A DNA stretch of 64,000 nt from contig QKWP01000356.1 in assembly GCA_003550325.1 (NCBI GenBank), forward strand, positions 50,144 through 114,143, read 5' to 3'. Shown piece after piece: positions 1 through 11,180 of the stretch (position 1 is the stretch's first letter; the number at the start of each line of letters is the position of its first letter). The stretch is from Gigaspora rosea (taxonomy: Eukaryota > Glomeromycota > Glomeromycetes > Diversisporales > Gigasporaceae). Made by a program: the position numbers and the translations under genes. The notes under the pieces are model-generated. The model ran no database searches. It was not told where the DNA came from and saw only the letters and a list, made by a program, of their open reading frames with translations.

Positions 1-866
1 TTATAAACCATTTATAGTAACACAAATTTATTTCTATCTTAGGATCCTGTAATTGGATTTTAATAATTTTGGACTCGTTAGAATTCTCTCATTGAGAGGA
101 TCATTTTGGTAGTAAAATCGCGAAATTGGTTTTGTAGATAAGAAGTTATTAACAATTAAAAATTAATCTTTAATTGTTAATAACTTCTGATCTACTGGGC
201 CAATTTCGATGATTTAACTACCTAAATAATCCTCTCGATAAGAGGATTCTAGCAAGCCCAAAATCGTTAAAATCCAATCACAGAATCCTGTGATCGAAAT
301 AGATCTGTGTTACTATAAAGTTCTATAATTTATTAAATAATTATACCCACTTATAGCAACACAAATTTATATCGAACTTAGGATTCTGTGATTGGATTTT
401 AACCATTTTGGGCTTGCTAGAATCCTCTAATTAAGAGGATAATTTTAGTAGTAAAATCATCGAAATCGGCCCAGTAGATCAGAAGTTATTAACAATTAAA
501 AATTAATTTTTAATTGTTAATAACTTCTGATCTTTTGGACCAATTTTGATGATTTTGCTACCAAAATGATCCTCTCAATGAGAGGATTCTAACAAGCCCA
601 AAATTGTTAAAATCCTATTACAGAATCCTAAGATCAATATAAATTTGTGTTGCAATAAATGGGTTATAATTATTTAATAAATTATAGAACTTTTATAGTA
701 ACACAAATCTATTCTAATCACAGGATTCTGTAATTAGATTTTAACAATTTTGGGCTCATTAGAATTCTCTCATTGAGAGGATCATTTTGGTAGTTGGATT
801 ATCAAATTTGGTCCAGTAGTTCAAAAGTTATTGATTATCTAATATTATTAATAAATTTATTGATAA
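1..866. repeat. Palindromic foldback array
   Basis: Two complete inverted-repeat units (about 9-320 and 347-663) and a half unit (688-866). Each unit has arms of about 150 bases that meet at an AT-rich centre near ATTAACAATTAAAAATTAAT. The linkers on the two sides of unit 2 are inverted copies of each other, so most of the block is one large palindrome centred near 503. Each arm carries a small stem, CTCT-N4/5-AGAG, at the same place. The third unit stops where the Harbinger-type MITE at 867 begins. No ORF is present. Related half units occur at 21590-21970 and, more distantly, at 36400-36715 and 49530-49910. Confidence 0.8.
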
Positions 867-1025
867 GAGTAATAACAGATATAACGTAATATTCTGAGGG
901 GGGAGGGGGTCTCTGATTTTCTTACATTAAATATAAATTTATAACAGCCAATTAAATTTCTCTTATATAGGTGGGGAGGGTATAGGGTATAGTAAAAAAA
1001 TATTATATAATATCTGTTATTACTC
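867..1025. mobile_element. Harbinger-type MITE, copy 1 (159 bp)
   Basis: Terminal inverted repeats GAGTAATAACAGATAT and ATATCTGTTATTACTC enclose 159 bases with two G-rich patches (around 898-910 and 971-986). A TAA trinucleotide flanks each end. TWA duplications of this kind are typical of PIF/Harbinger. A second copy with TTA flanks lies at 23489-23643 and shares the G-rich patches and the phrase ATAACAGCCAAT. It has no coding capacity. Confidence 0.8.
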
Positions 1026-1932
1026 TAAGCTAGAAAGCTTCTTGAATAATTAGTTTAAATTGTATTGTAGTTTTTGGTGAAGTAGTAAGGAAGCTTCCAG
1101 AAATCAGCTGATTTCTGGATGGGTGGGTTAGCTGAAGTATCAGGTGTAATTCCGGCCAAAATCCATAATTTTGCCAAAGTTGCAAAATTATTTTTGACCA
1201 AAATACTTGATGCTAAACAAATTACTAATAAGCAGGCATGCATGTTATATTATTAACAATGTTATTATACCTATTCTAGAGTACCACATTCACAATATAA
1301 TTCTTTTTTATTCAATATGTAACCAATATTTAAAATTCAGATCTAAAATTACTTGCACAAATGCAAGTAATATACAGGTTTTAGATACACAAACAATTTA
1401 TAGCTTGCACATGTATGCATTTAAAAAACATTTTACTTGTACATATGCCACATGTAAAAAATTATCGAGATAGGTAAATATAGTAAAATCTTCAATTTAC
1501 AAATTATTATTATATTTAGTTATTATTTAACTAAAAAAGACTATCTTATCAACTAAATTGGTACAAAATAAAAGTTTAACTATTAACTAAATTAATACAA
1601 ATACAGTTGTCCTTCTAAATAATAATTACTACTATTTATTTATATTAAACCACCTCTATATAGTTACAATTATGTTTATAACTAGGAAAATGGATATCCG
1701 TTAGTGTCCGAAGCCAAGAATAAACATTGGGCTGTCCATATCAATTTCTATAGCTGATTGGCTGCACGTGACTGGAATTCAAAAAAAATTGTGTCTATTG
1801 CTATACTATATAGTCCTCACTATGCTTCAAACAAATATTATTGTTTTAGAATTTTTATCTAATTTTAATAATAAATTACTTTTTAACAATCATATTTATA
1901 TATAAAAATAGATAGTTTCTATATAGAAAAGA
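1026..1932. other. AT-rich stretch without a recognisable gene
   Basis: Only short open frames are present and none resembles a known protein. The one clear structure is a perfect 22-base palindrome at 1097-1118 (half-site CCAGAAATCAG), inside a 62-codon minus-strand frame that I cannot recognise. Confidence 0.4.
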
Positions 1933-1941
1933 TGCAATTTT

Positions 1942-2195
1942 TGCATAGGTAATGCAGATATCTGGTGAATCAGTTGAAAGTTTAGGTGGGAAGCTGAAGA
2001 TCAGAGGGTTAAATAGGCAATTCCTGTAGTTGGATTGCAGGTATGGCATCTAGTGTGGAACCTTTGGGCAGACCACTTAAATTAGACACCAAAAGTGTAC
2101 ATGTGGCTAGTTGTACTCTCATTCATGTAGAATCCAAATGCATAAACTGAATAAAGTATATGCTCAAAACAGGCACTTTGAAATCAAAAAAAAAT
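1942..2195 (+). mobile_element. SINE-A fragment, 5'-truncated, with poly(A)
   Basis: The body (for example TTTGGGCAGACCACTTAAATT and ATGTGGCTAGTTGTAC) matches the 3' half of the full SINE at 4261-5020. It ends in an A-run at 2186-2194. TGCAATTTT occurs directly before it (1933-1941) and after it (2196-2204), which fits a 9-bp target duplication made by target-primed reverse transcription. The tRNA-like head is missing, the usual 5' truncation. Confidence 0.75.
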
Positions 2196-2216
2196 TGCAA
2201 TTTTATTAATTAAATT

Positions 2217-3360
2217 AGCTTTTTGAAATAAAAAAATTGGTCAAAAAGATAAAATATAATAGATAATCACTTGGACCAAATTTCCTGATAAAAGAAAAAC
2301 AAAAAGTTTTTGTTGAAGCATTGATAGTAATCGCAGGACCTACAGTTTTTACAAAGTTCAACTTTCTCTGTCTAGAGGGACTTCTTTGATATATTCGGCA
2401 TGCAAGCCAAAAGCATTTTAGTACAAGATAACTGGCAGAAGATGGCACTCTTATACAGAAAATTTTGGTAGAGTCATCATTTCTATTCCATCGATGAAGT
2501 AACCTGTGAAATATAATGAGAAACAACAAAAAAATGAGTTTTTCGACAACACTTTTCTTTAAATTTTTTACAAGTGATTCCTTTGTATCATTTTCTCATT
2601 TTCCTGCTGTTTTTTCAAAATTTTTGACAAAAAGTGGCGATTTGGTTTACCCTCTTAAACAATTGGCAGTATTTACTTTTCCAAATTCAGATGAACCCAG
2701 TAGAATGCAATCATGTAATGTGTTTGTTTACGAATACAGTTTCAGTGCTATTCCATACGATGTAGCTTAGTCGATATGGTTTAGAGATATCTGAGGTTGG
2801 TCATATAGTCAGAAGAAAATATTAGTTACACCATAGCTTTATAGTAGAAATATACAATAGTTGCATTTGTTATATAATTTTTTATTCAACCTACCATGGG
2901 TTATAATAGTATTTTCCTTTTTTCTTTTTTCTATTGGTTTTTGGTTCCTTTTCGTTAGACTAGCCTTCATGCTTTACTATGTAGTTTTTTTTCTTTTTTG
3001 TTTTTTTCTTCCTTTTTTCTTTTTTGTTCGTTTTTCTTTTTGTATTTCTTATTTTTTTGGCTTTTAATATTTTTTTTATGATTACCCCTCTCTTTATTTG
3101 TCCTTAGTAAATTTCTTGTTAGTTAAAGAAATATAAAGGAGAGAAGAAGCCATTTTGTTGTGGCACTTAGGCTAGTTTAACATAGCCTCTAGTTTTTAGA
3201 CTCGTCTTCAAATTAGTACAGCAGGTTGTACTTGGGCACTTTTAAGGCAGCCGGGTAATATCAGATTTGCAAATTAGAAGTAAACAAGTGTATTAATGTA
3301 GCGATATACTTAGTATCTTAATAAAATACTAGCAAAACTGCCTAAGTGAAAAAACAAATA
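2217..3360 (+). mobile_element. Poly(A) retroposon, family B, long copy
   Basis: Positions 2260-2720 match the reverse complement of 31510-31975 closely enough to read by eye; both contain ACAAGATAACTGGCAGAAG. Next come T/C-rich stretches (2900-3070), then a motif like GAGAGAAGAAGCCATTTTG, and an end of the form AATAAA...GCAAAACTGCC before A-rich sequence. Other copies in the window share this order. The frame that is open in the 31-kb copy is broken here. It could be a long SINE or the 3' part of an unseen LINE. Confidence 0.6.
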
Positions 3361-3876
3361 AAATATAACTACTCTGAAATTTTTATGCAAATCAGATAAC
3401 TTCTTATTAGAATTGTTTTTATTTTACTTCTTTACAAAAATAGCTAAAAAAACTTGTAATTTTTTTTTGTAGAAATATAATTAAAAAATATATTAATGAA
3501 ATATTAACTGATTTATATAATATTTTTATAATATGTACAGTATACTGTATTTTATTCTTCTGAACAAGCTTTCTTATTGTATAAAAATCTGATTTGCTTA
3601 GTATTATTTTGTCTTTTTATATAGCAACTATCAATGATTGTATTACATTTCTATAAAAAAAATTACAAAATTTTTTTAGCTATTTTTATAGATATAAAAT
3701 AAAAAACAGTACTAATAATAAGTTATCTGATTTATATAAAAAATAATAACTAATATTTTTTAAATTTTATTGATTATATTAAAGCATCCAAAAAAATAAA
3801 ATATAATTGCTAATTATTTTTTGTGTATTAAAATAGTATTAAAATTTTAAATTTTTGTTACATATTATTTTTTGTG
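3361..3876. other. AT-rich spacer
   Basis: No ORF and no recognised repeat, apart from a weak local inverted repeat around ACAGTATACTGT at 3537-3548. Confidence 0.3.
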
Positions 3877-4260
3877 TAGTGTTCTGATCCAGGTCAGATA
3901 ATATTGACCTGACAGGTCAAATATTTAACCCAGGTCATGACCTGGGTCAATGGGTCATGTGGAAGTTTTTTAAAGTTAATCGCACTTTGAATTTATAGTG
4001 CTTTGCAAAAAAGTGCACCTGTGATTTTTACAGTAATGATAACAGAAAATCTCTATAATTCTTAGCAAAAAAGTCAACTTAAAATTTATGTAATTTGATA
4101 TATTAAATTTTGCTTTCAATCATAGTTTTGATCAGCAATCATATATAAAAAATACATCATTCCATAGCTTATATATTTTGATATATTTTTTTTTTATCAA
4201 ACATATTTTCTTTCTTTATATAAATATTCCTTAATACTTGGTTATAATGATTGATATTCA

Positions 4261-5020
4261 GAGTATGGCGACTTAGAAAAGTTGCCAAGTTGTCACCCCA
4301 AATGGCAGGTTGAGAGTTTGAATCCCATCAGCGATGCTTTGAAAAATAGACTTGTGTTCGGTAACCTGTTTCTCTCTATCAGTTGGGTATATATTCTGTA
4401 GTCTTGGTTCCACTATCTAGAATGGGAGCTTTCGGGTATAAGTATAGCATTACACTATCAAATCCAAGAAACTGGGGAAATTGGAAACCTGTTTAGCAAG
4501 TCCCGAATAAGGAGGTAGATTTCGATCTTTGACGGTGCTAACAAAAGAAAATTGTTACCGGAGTCAGAATGAACCTTATAAGGGCAGTATAAGGAAACTG
4601 TAGTGGTTCAAGATAACACCTGACTGCAAGTATCAGTTAACGCCATGGCGCCCAGTTTCTGAAGACCACTAGGGTTTAGAATTAGGATACATACCCTGGT
4701 CAGCTAGCAATTTCTATAGGGATAAAGTAGCCCTAAGGCTGTATAGGTTATTGAGAATAACCCCTAAACAACCTCTATAGTTTGGTTGAAGGGTAAATAT
4801 TGATAGGTGAAGCATTAATCAGAGTAGTCTAAATAGGCAGGTCCCGTAGTTGGTCTGCAAGTATGGCAGCTAGTGTAGAACCCTTGGGCAGACTACTTAA
4901 ATTAGGCACCAAAAGTGTATGTATGGCTAGTTGTACACTTGTTAATGTAATAAACATCATTAATATTCAATAATAAACTTCCGGCCAATGTAGACAGCCA
5001 TTAAACCTTAAAAAAAAAAA
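4261..5020 (+). mobile_element. SINE-A, full-length copy with 12-bp TSD
   Basis: The element starts with a tRNA-like head: TGGCGACTTAG resembles an A box and GAGTTTGAATCCC resembles a B box (4312-4324). The body is unrelated and the tail is a run of A at 5010-5020. GATTGATATTCA occurs immediately before (4249-4260) and after it (5021-5032), an exact 12-bp duplication. Together these define a Pol III-type retroposon mobilised by a LINE. Fragments of the family are at 1942-2195 (+), 17052-17560 (-) and 21013-21400 (-). Confidence 0.9.
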
Positions 5021-5021
5021 G

Positions 5022-5280
5022 ATTGATATTCAAGAAACAGAGCTAAAATATCACAAAGGAATATGTTTTAGTTGTCGAAAATGCTTGTATTGTGGAATTG
5101 ACTTACAACAAAAGATATGTAATTGCAATAGCTATCAAAAATGAATTTACATGATTATTTAATCCTAATTGGGTAAAAGAGCAAATAGATTATGTTCATC
5201 AAAAAATATCACTTTATACTCACTAAGTACAAGAAAAGCTTTTAGTTTTTCCTTGTGTTTTTGGTATAGTTTCTTATTAA
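5022..5280 (+). pseudogene. Short cysteine-rich coding remnant
   Basis: The reading starting at the SINE's right target duplication gives about 30 residues rich in cysteine (GICFSCRKCLYCG, then ICNC). After a frameshift comes NPNWVKEQIDYVHQ and a further segment with a TAA. Cysteine spacing like CxxCxxC suggests a small zinc-binding part, but I cannot name the family. In the uninterrupted target, the ATG that now lies before the SINE (4248-4250) would read straight into this frame, so the SINE may have hit the start of an ORF. No function is claimed. Confidence 0.35.
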
Positions 5281-5805
5281 GATAATGAATAACCATAATA
5301 ATATAGATAAATAATATGCTACTTCAAGTAACAGTATCAAAGTACATATTTTGAAGATCTAAAGCATTGTAATTTTGCATAATTTTAACTTTACAAATTG
5401 ATTAGTAATCAATTTATAGAAATGCATCTTAATTGAAAAATTACCTAATTTTCCATGATTTTACATGACATTTTTGCAAAGCACAAAAAAAAAATTTTTT
5501 TATTCTATTACCATAATGTTACTTTTATAAAAATTTTGGTTTACGAATTTATATCAGAAAAAATGGATTAAACATTTTTTTACCATCCCTAATTCTAACC
5601 CGTTTGACCTGGGTTAGAACAATTTCTGATCCGTGACCCATCAGGTCAGATGACCCATACGGGTTACCTGACCCAGGTTAGAACACTATTTTTGTGCATA
5701 AAAGTTTTAATTTTTTTTGCATATGATTTTTCTGTGCAATCATTTAAATTAACATTAAATGCACACATGTGTATTTACTTATCTAGATTTTATGCACAAA
5801 AAAAA

Positions 5806-8560
5806 GTATGCACATTTGCATCTTGTGCAAGCCAATTTTAAATACTGCATGTAACAAAATCCTTTCTAAATATCTTACTATTGCTAAACACAAAGTAAGG
5901 CTTGCCAAAAATACACCTAATAGCACTATACTTAATCACAATATATATAGAATAAAAAACATTTGGGATATACAATTACAACATTTCTTTTTATCTTTTT
6001 TACTTTGACTTAACAACTCTCATTTACTTGGTAGTTAGTATACATATCTGATTACAACAATTACAAAACAATTTATAATCTACTACCAACATACTACAAT
6101 ACTAGGACCCCGAAATATACATAGATAGGTCAGGTATAAGTTTGCTTATTTTTGAGGTTTTTATGCAAAACTTTTCTATTTATAGTAATTTTTTGCTTAG
6201 TTTTGAAGTTGTTTCTGCAGATTTTTCCTTTTTAAGTAACCCTATAATTAACCTGACCTATCTATGTATATTTTGGGATCCTACAATACTCTAATACTAT
6301 TATTAATAGTTCCAACAAATATACTACTACTTTTAAAATAATTTAGCTTCTTAATCACTTAGAATCTTTTATATCTGCAAATGCTAAAATTCTATACCCA
6401 TTTACTATCAACCTTCTCTATATCTCATTTGAATCTCTTCTTCATATTCATCTCCAATATATAACTTTTAAATACCAACTACAGTCAAAGCATATTTTAT
6501 TTCTAGAGCAACTTACCTTTTATGATAATACAACCCTTCTATCTTGGTCACATATTTCTCTAGACTTCTTGATCTTATACCAGGAAAAATACCCAATTGG
6601 TTTCTTGCACTTGAAAACAAAATTCTATCCAATATTACTACCTGTTATATTAGCTTCTCTTTATATCTCTCTAATATTAATTCACTTTCATTTCAAACTT
6701 GTCACTTTAATTCTAAATCCAAACCTTGGCTTATTTCCTATCTTGAGCAAAAAATTATAATTGAAAAAGCTCAATGATTTAACTATACTACTAATACTAT
6801 TTTTATAACATCTTGAAATATACAAACTGATTATAGCATTATATCTCTATACCCTACTTCTAATATATATTGCACCTCCTGCTCAGGATGCTCTTTTATT
6901 TCAAATAGAATTCAAAATGCCTGTACTTTAGATATATTAGCTACTATATCTACTAAATTCTTGGATAAAAAAAACCTATATTCAACTTACAAACAAACTT
7001 CAATTTATGCTAATCTTCTTGATCTGCTATATTCTATTCCCAAATCATAATATACAACAATCCTATTTTAGATATTTTTCTAACTTTTTTGGCTATTACA
7101 AAACTCTAATCTATAGCACAATCTAATTTTTTACTTGCTTATATACTAATAGTTTAGTTATTAATATCTTCAAGCCAAGGTGCTTTATGAGAATTGCATG
7201 GATTCAAGTTTTGAATGACAATATTTCTTACTCCTTTTTTGCACAAATTCAAAACTAGCTATTTTTATACAAAGCTAATCTAATTGCTATACTATTTGCA
7301 ATTTGTACTTGCGCTCGAAATAGCAATATAGACATATATACTAATTCTCAATCCATCATTTCAAAGTACAATACACTTATCTCCCATACTTATAATTACA
7401 ACAAACTTTATTTATGCAATTACTGGCCTATTTGGTATACTCTTTTTAATCTCATCAAATTATATTCTCTCAATATTACACTACACAAAGTGCAAGTACA
7501 TAGCAATAATGAATACAACAATAAAGCTAATGAACTTGCAAAAACTACTTTTCCTTACCTATTCTAGAAAGAATTTCAGCCCCATTATATTTATAACCTA
7601 TCTTTTATTTTTATTTACTAAAAATATAATATTAAGCAACCAACAAGTTGTGCTATAAAAAATACCTGTAATGTACATACTATTGCTATATGGTTCTCCT
7701 AATACAGAATTCAACAAATTATTTCTCTTTCTCAACAAATTGATTGGAATACAGCCTGGCTATATCTTAATCACAACCATAAGCACACCTATAACTATAC
7801 TAATTTTCAACTTTGTTCTCAAAAATCATTCCGAATTAAATATATGTTCTACATTTTCCTATTTTCTTTCTACAAACCCATCTCTCTATATATATCCTAT
7901 TTGTATTATATGCATTTAAACAGATCACCAACTCTACTATTTACATTGCCCAGATTCAAACAATATATCATTTATTATCCAAAACACAATCAGAACTTTT
8001 TCTTTTTAGACTTATCAGATATAATATCCAATAAACTATAGCAACTATATAACAATCTTATAACATACTACTGTTTCTTCTCTATACAATCTACACTTTT
8101 TAATACTACAACTTTTATACTACAATTTAGAGGTTTATCCTTATATCACTTATCAATATTGTATCTCAATATACCTCTTACAAAAATACATTCAATACTA
8201 TTGATAAACTCTTCTTGCTCATCTCACAAAAAGTTTATAAAAGTTATAAAAACTATACTATATAAAACTTGCAAACTAGAAATCTTTACAAGATCTGTTA
8301 CAACAACCTTCTTATTCTATATTTACTAAATCTACATATATATTTTTATACAACAAAGCTATGATCTACAAGACCAATTACATGAGAACAATACAAATAC
8401 CTGCTCACCCCTTGGGCTAGCACTTAGAAAAATAAATATTGGTTATACAATTGGATCAAATATAGCTGTTCTACTACACTATTCTCTATATTCAAATCTA
8501 GATGAGTTTTGATCACTTTAGTAGGTTTAGGTTTCAGATAATTTAACTAGAATTAGTTTA
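5806..8560 (+). pseudogene. LINE (non-LTR retrotransposon) 3' half, decayed
   Basis: The translated pieces follow the order of a LINE C-terminal half. A segment like AKHKVRLAKNTPNSTI (about 5880) is followed by GKIPNWF (about 6590). Next is an RNase H-like block at about 7110-7560: IAWIQV, then IYTNSQSII, then VQVHSNNEYNNKANELAK. It ends with CIIC and a downstream HCPDS at about 7900-7960, like the CCHC knuckle after RNase H. The frame changes several times and stops are frequent. The RNase H aspartate of YTDS is asparagine, and the usual D of the final motif is lysine. The part is 5'-truncated and interrupted by the MITE at 6104-6282. Such LINEs are well known from Rhizophagus; the match is from memory. 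Confidence 0.65.
6104..6282. mobile_element. hAT-type MITE (AGGACCCC family), 179 bp
   Basis: The ends AGGACCCC and GGGATCCT open inverted repeats of about 32 bases that include CATAGATAGGTCAGGT. ACAATACT stands directly on both sides (6096-6103 and 6283-6290), a perfect 8-bp target duplication. It sits inside the LINE remnant, so it inserted after the LINE. Relatives with the same termini lie at 10604, 14892, 18771 and 42272. Confidence 0.9.
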
Positions 8561-8737
8561 TCTATAGTCTAAGTTTTAATTCTTGTATAATAATTTGTAA
8601 TTCAAGAAACTCTTTGAGGAATCACACACAATTTATTAATAAAAATAAAGGCAAAACCTCATCTTAACAACAAAAAAATATGCATGATGTACAAAACCTA
8701 ATAAAATAAATAATAATAGCAATTTTTATTTAGAAAA

Positions 8738-10142
8738 TTGATATTTCTACACCCTTTTTTGATAATACTACACATATAGATCAGTTTAGTTTTTTCTAAT
8801 TTTTTTTTGAACTTTGATTGAAGATATCTTGACAACTACCTGACCAAATTTGATTAATTTTTTTGTTTTAATTGTAGAAAGTAGTGGAATTAAAATAAAA
8901 AAACATTGATCAAATTTGATTAGAAGGGTGTCAAGATATCATTGATCTAAGTTTCAAATAAGCTGCAACAAAAAATTGTTTACAATCTTTGATCGAAGAT
9001 ATCTTGACACCCAACTGACCAAATTTGATTAACTTTTTTTGTTTAATTGTAGAAAGCAGTAGAATTAAAATAAAAAAAAAGTTGATTAAATTTAATTAGA
9101 AAGGTGTTCAAGATATCTTTGATCAAAGTTTGTAAAATTTAAAAGCATCTATTAAATATAAGCTATAGCAAAAATTGTTGATTAAAAATATCTTGATACC
9201 CAACTAACCAAATTTGTTCAACTTTTTTTTTGTTTTAATTTAGAAAGCATAAAAGCAGTAGAATTAAAATAAAAAAAGGCTGATCGAATTTGATTAGAAA
9301 AGTATCAAGATATCTTCAATTAAAGTTTGTAAAATTTTAAAACATCTATCAAATATAAGCTGCAGCAAAAAAATTGTTTACAATTTTTAATCGAAGATAT
9401 CCTTATACCCACCTGACCAAATTTAATCAACTTTTTTTGTTTAATTAGAATTAAAATTGATCAAATTTGATTAGAAAAGTGTTAGAATTTCTTTGACCAA
9501 AGTTTGTAAATTCTAAAACGTCTATAAAATATAAGCTGTGGCAAAAAATTGTTTAAAATTTTTGATTAAAGATATTTTGGTACCCACCTGACCAAATTTA
9601 ATCAACTTTTTTTGTTTAATTAGAATTAAAATTGATCAAATTTGATTAGAAAAGTGTTAGAATTTCTTTGACCAAAGTTTGTAAATTCTAAAATACCTAT
9701 CAAATATAAGCTGTAGCAAAAAATTGTTTACAATCTTTGATCAAAGATTTCTTGGCACCCTTCTAATCAAAGTTAATCAACTTTTTTTATTTTAATTTCA
9801 CTGTTACTACAATTAAAACAAAAAAAAGTTGATTGAATTTGGTCAAGTGGGTATTAAAATATCTTTGATCAATGATTGTAAACAATTTTTGACACAGCTT
9901 ATATTTGATAGATATTTTAGAATTTTGCAAAATTTGGTTAAAGTTAACTTGACATCCTTCTAATTAAATTCAATAAACTTTTTTTTTATTTTAATTCTAC
10001 TGCTTTCTACAATTAAAACAAAAAAAAGTTTATTGAATTTGATTAAAAGTATGTCAAGATATCTTTAAAGTTTAAAAAAATTAAAAAAACTAAACTGATC
10101 TACATAGGTGTAGTATTATCAAAAAGGGTGTGAAAATATCAT
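8738..10142. mobile_element. Foldback element built from tandem inverted units
   Basis: The outer ends form an inverted repeat of about 55 bases that includes GATAATACTACAC on the left and GTGTAGTATTATC on the right. The interior is an array of five to six units of about 175-195 bases. Each unit is itself an inverted repeat, with GATATCTTGACAC on one side and GTGTCAAGATATC on the other, around an A/T-rich centre (ACTTTTTTTGTTTAATT). The last units, after about 9860, run in the opposite sense. Tandem repeats inside long inverted arms are the hallmark of Foldback-type transposons. No ORF is present. Confidence 0.75.
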
Positions 10143-10603
10143 TCTCTTTATTTATTGCACATATTCAGCATCAACTTCATATACTTATCTCTAAATTGAT
10201 GCTTATATATTACAATAATTAGTATATATATACTTTAAAATATATATATACTATAACTATTAAGAAGAGAAAATGTATATATTTAACTAATTTATCTTAA
10301 TAGGCCTAGAACATGTCTTTTTAAAATAAATCAAAATGCTATTTATAATTAAAATTTTTAAAAAAACATATGAATTTACTACAGTATATAACTTTGAGCT
10401 AATTTAAATTAAATTTTTTTGGAAATATAAACAAAAGGAAAAGAAAAAAATTGAGCTTAAAAATTAAATTAAAATTTTGCCAATTTTGTACAAAACAAAA
10501 ATATAACTTCACTAAAAACAAATATTTTTTAATTTTAAAATTATATATATATGTAAAATCATGCTCTGAACAACTTTATTTAGGTGATAGAAGTAGATTA
10601 CTT
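10143..10603. other. AT-rich spacer
   Basis: No gene or repeat recognised. A 79-codon frame runs from 10451 into the hAT element at 10604 and looks accidental. Confidence 0.3.
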
Positions 10604-11180
10604 AGGACCCCAAGCAATCTATATGAGGTCATATTTAAAAAATTGCTAATAGAGGCCTATTTTTTAAACAAGATTGTATTTAAAAAGTAGGTATTGGACA
10701 AAAAGGTTATATTTAAAAGCAGCTAAATAGCAAAAAAGGTATATTTAAAAGAATGCTAATAGGGTAATTTTTATAAATTTTATATTTGAAATGTTGCTAA
10801 TGAAAAATTCGGGCATAAATACAAAATTCAAAAAAATAGCATAATTAGAAAAATGTAAAAATTAAATAAAAATTGAGTAAACTAGAGTTTTTTTTACATT
10901 TTGAAGTATATATATTTATGATTCATAGCAGTTTATGAATCAAATAGGCTTAAGAAATTTTGAACTTTGGGGGTTTTTTTTTATAGAGAACAGACTATTT
11001 TTTTTTTTAGATAATGAATTATTTTTTTTAGAAAATAGTGGGGGTTTTTTTTTTAGAGAACTGTTGTTTTTTTTTATAGAGAATGTTATATATTTTTTTT
11101 TTTAGAGAACGTTGTATTTCAAAAAAAGTTAAAAGTGGATAAAAGTCTAATCCAATATTTAAAATATAGCTTATATATAC

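Larger units (their letters stand above)
3877..5688. mobile_element. hAT-like element with perfect 8-bp TSD (1.8 kb)
   Basis: The left end TAGTGTTCTGATCC and the right end, read from the other strand, TAGTGTTCTAACCTGG form imperfect terminal inverted repeats. TTTTTGTG is found directly on both sides (3869-3876 and 5689-5696), a perfect 8-bp target duplication as in hAT elements. The subterminal parts carry many GGTCA/TGACC motifs on both strands (3890-3960 and 5590-5680), plausible transposase-binding repeats. Inside are the SINE at 4261-5020 and a short coding remnant. No transposase remains, so it is non-autonomous or decayed. Confidence 0.85.

Noticed and set aside
2861..3067. 68-codon hydrophobic ORF as a membrane protein
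   Set aside because: It is a chance translation of T/C-rich sequence in retroposon B; other copies have similar T-rich zones without the frame.
5690..5805. TTTTTGTGCATAAAA inverted repeat as a further MITE
   Set aside because: The left copy overlaps the target duplication of the hAT element and the arms are short; it could be chance in AT-rich DNA.
8738..10142. CRISPR-like array of repeats and spacers
   Set aside because: Units are long, palindromic and continuous, without unique spacers; the window is eukaryotic in character.
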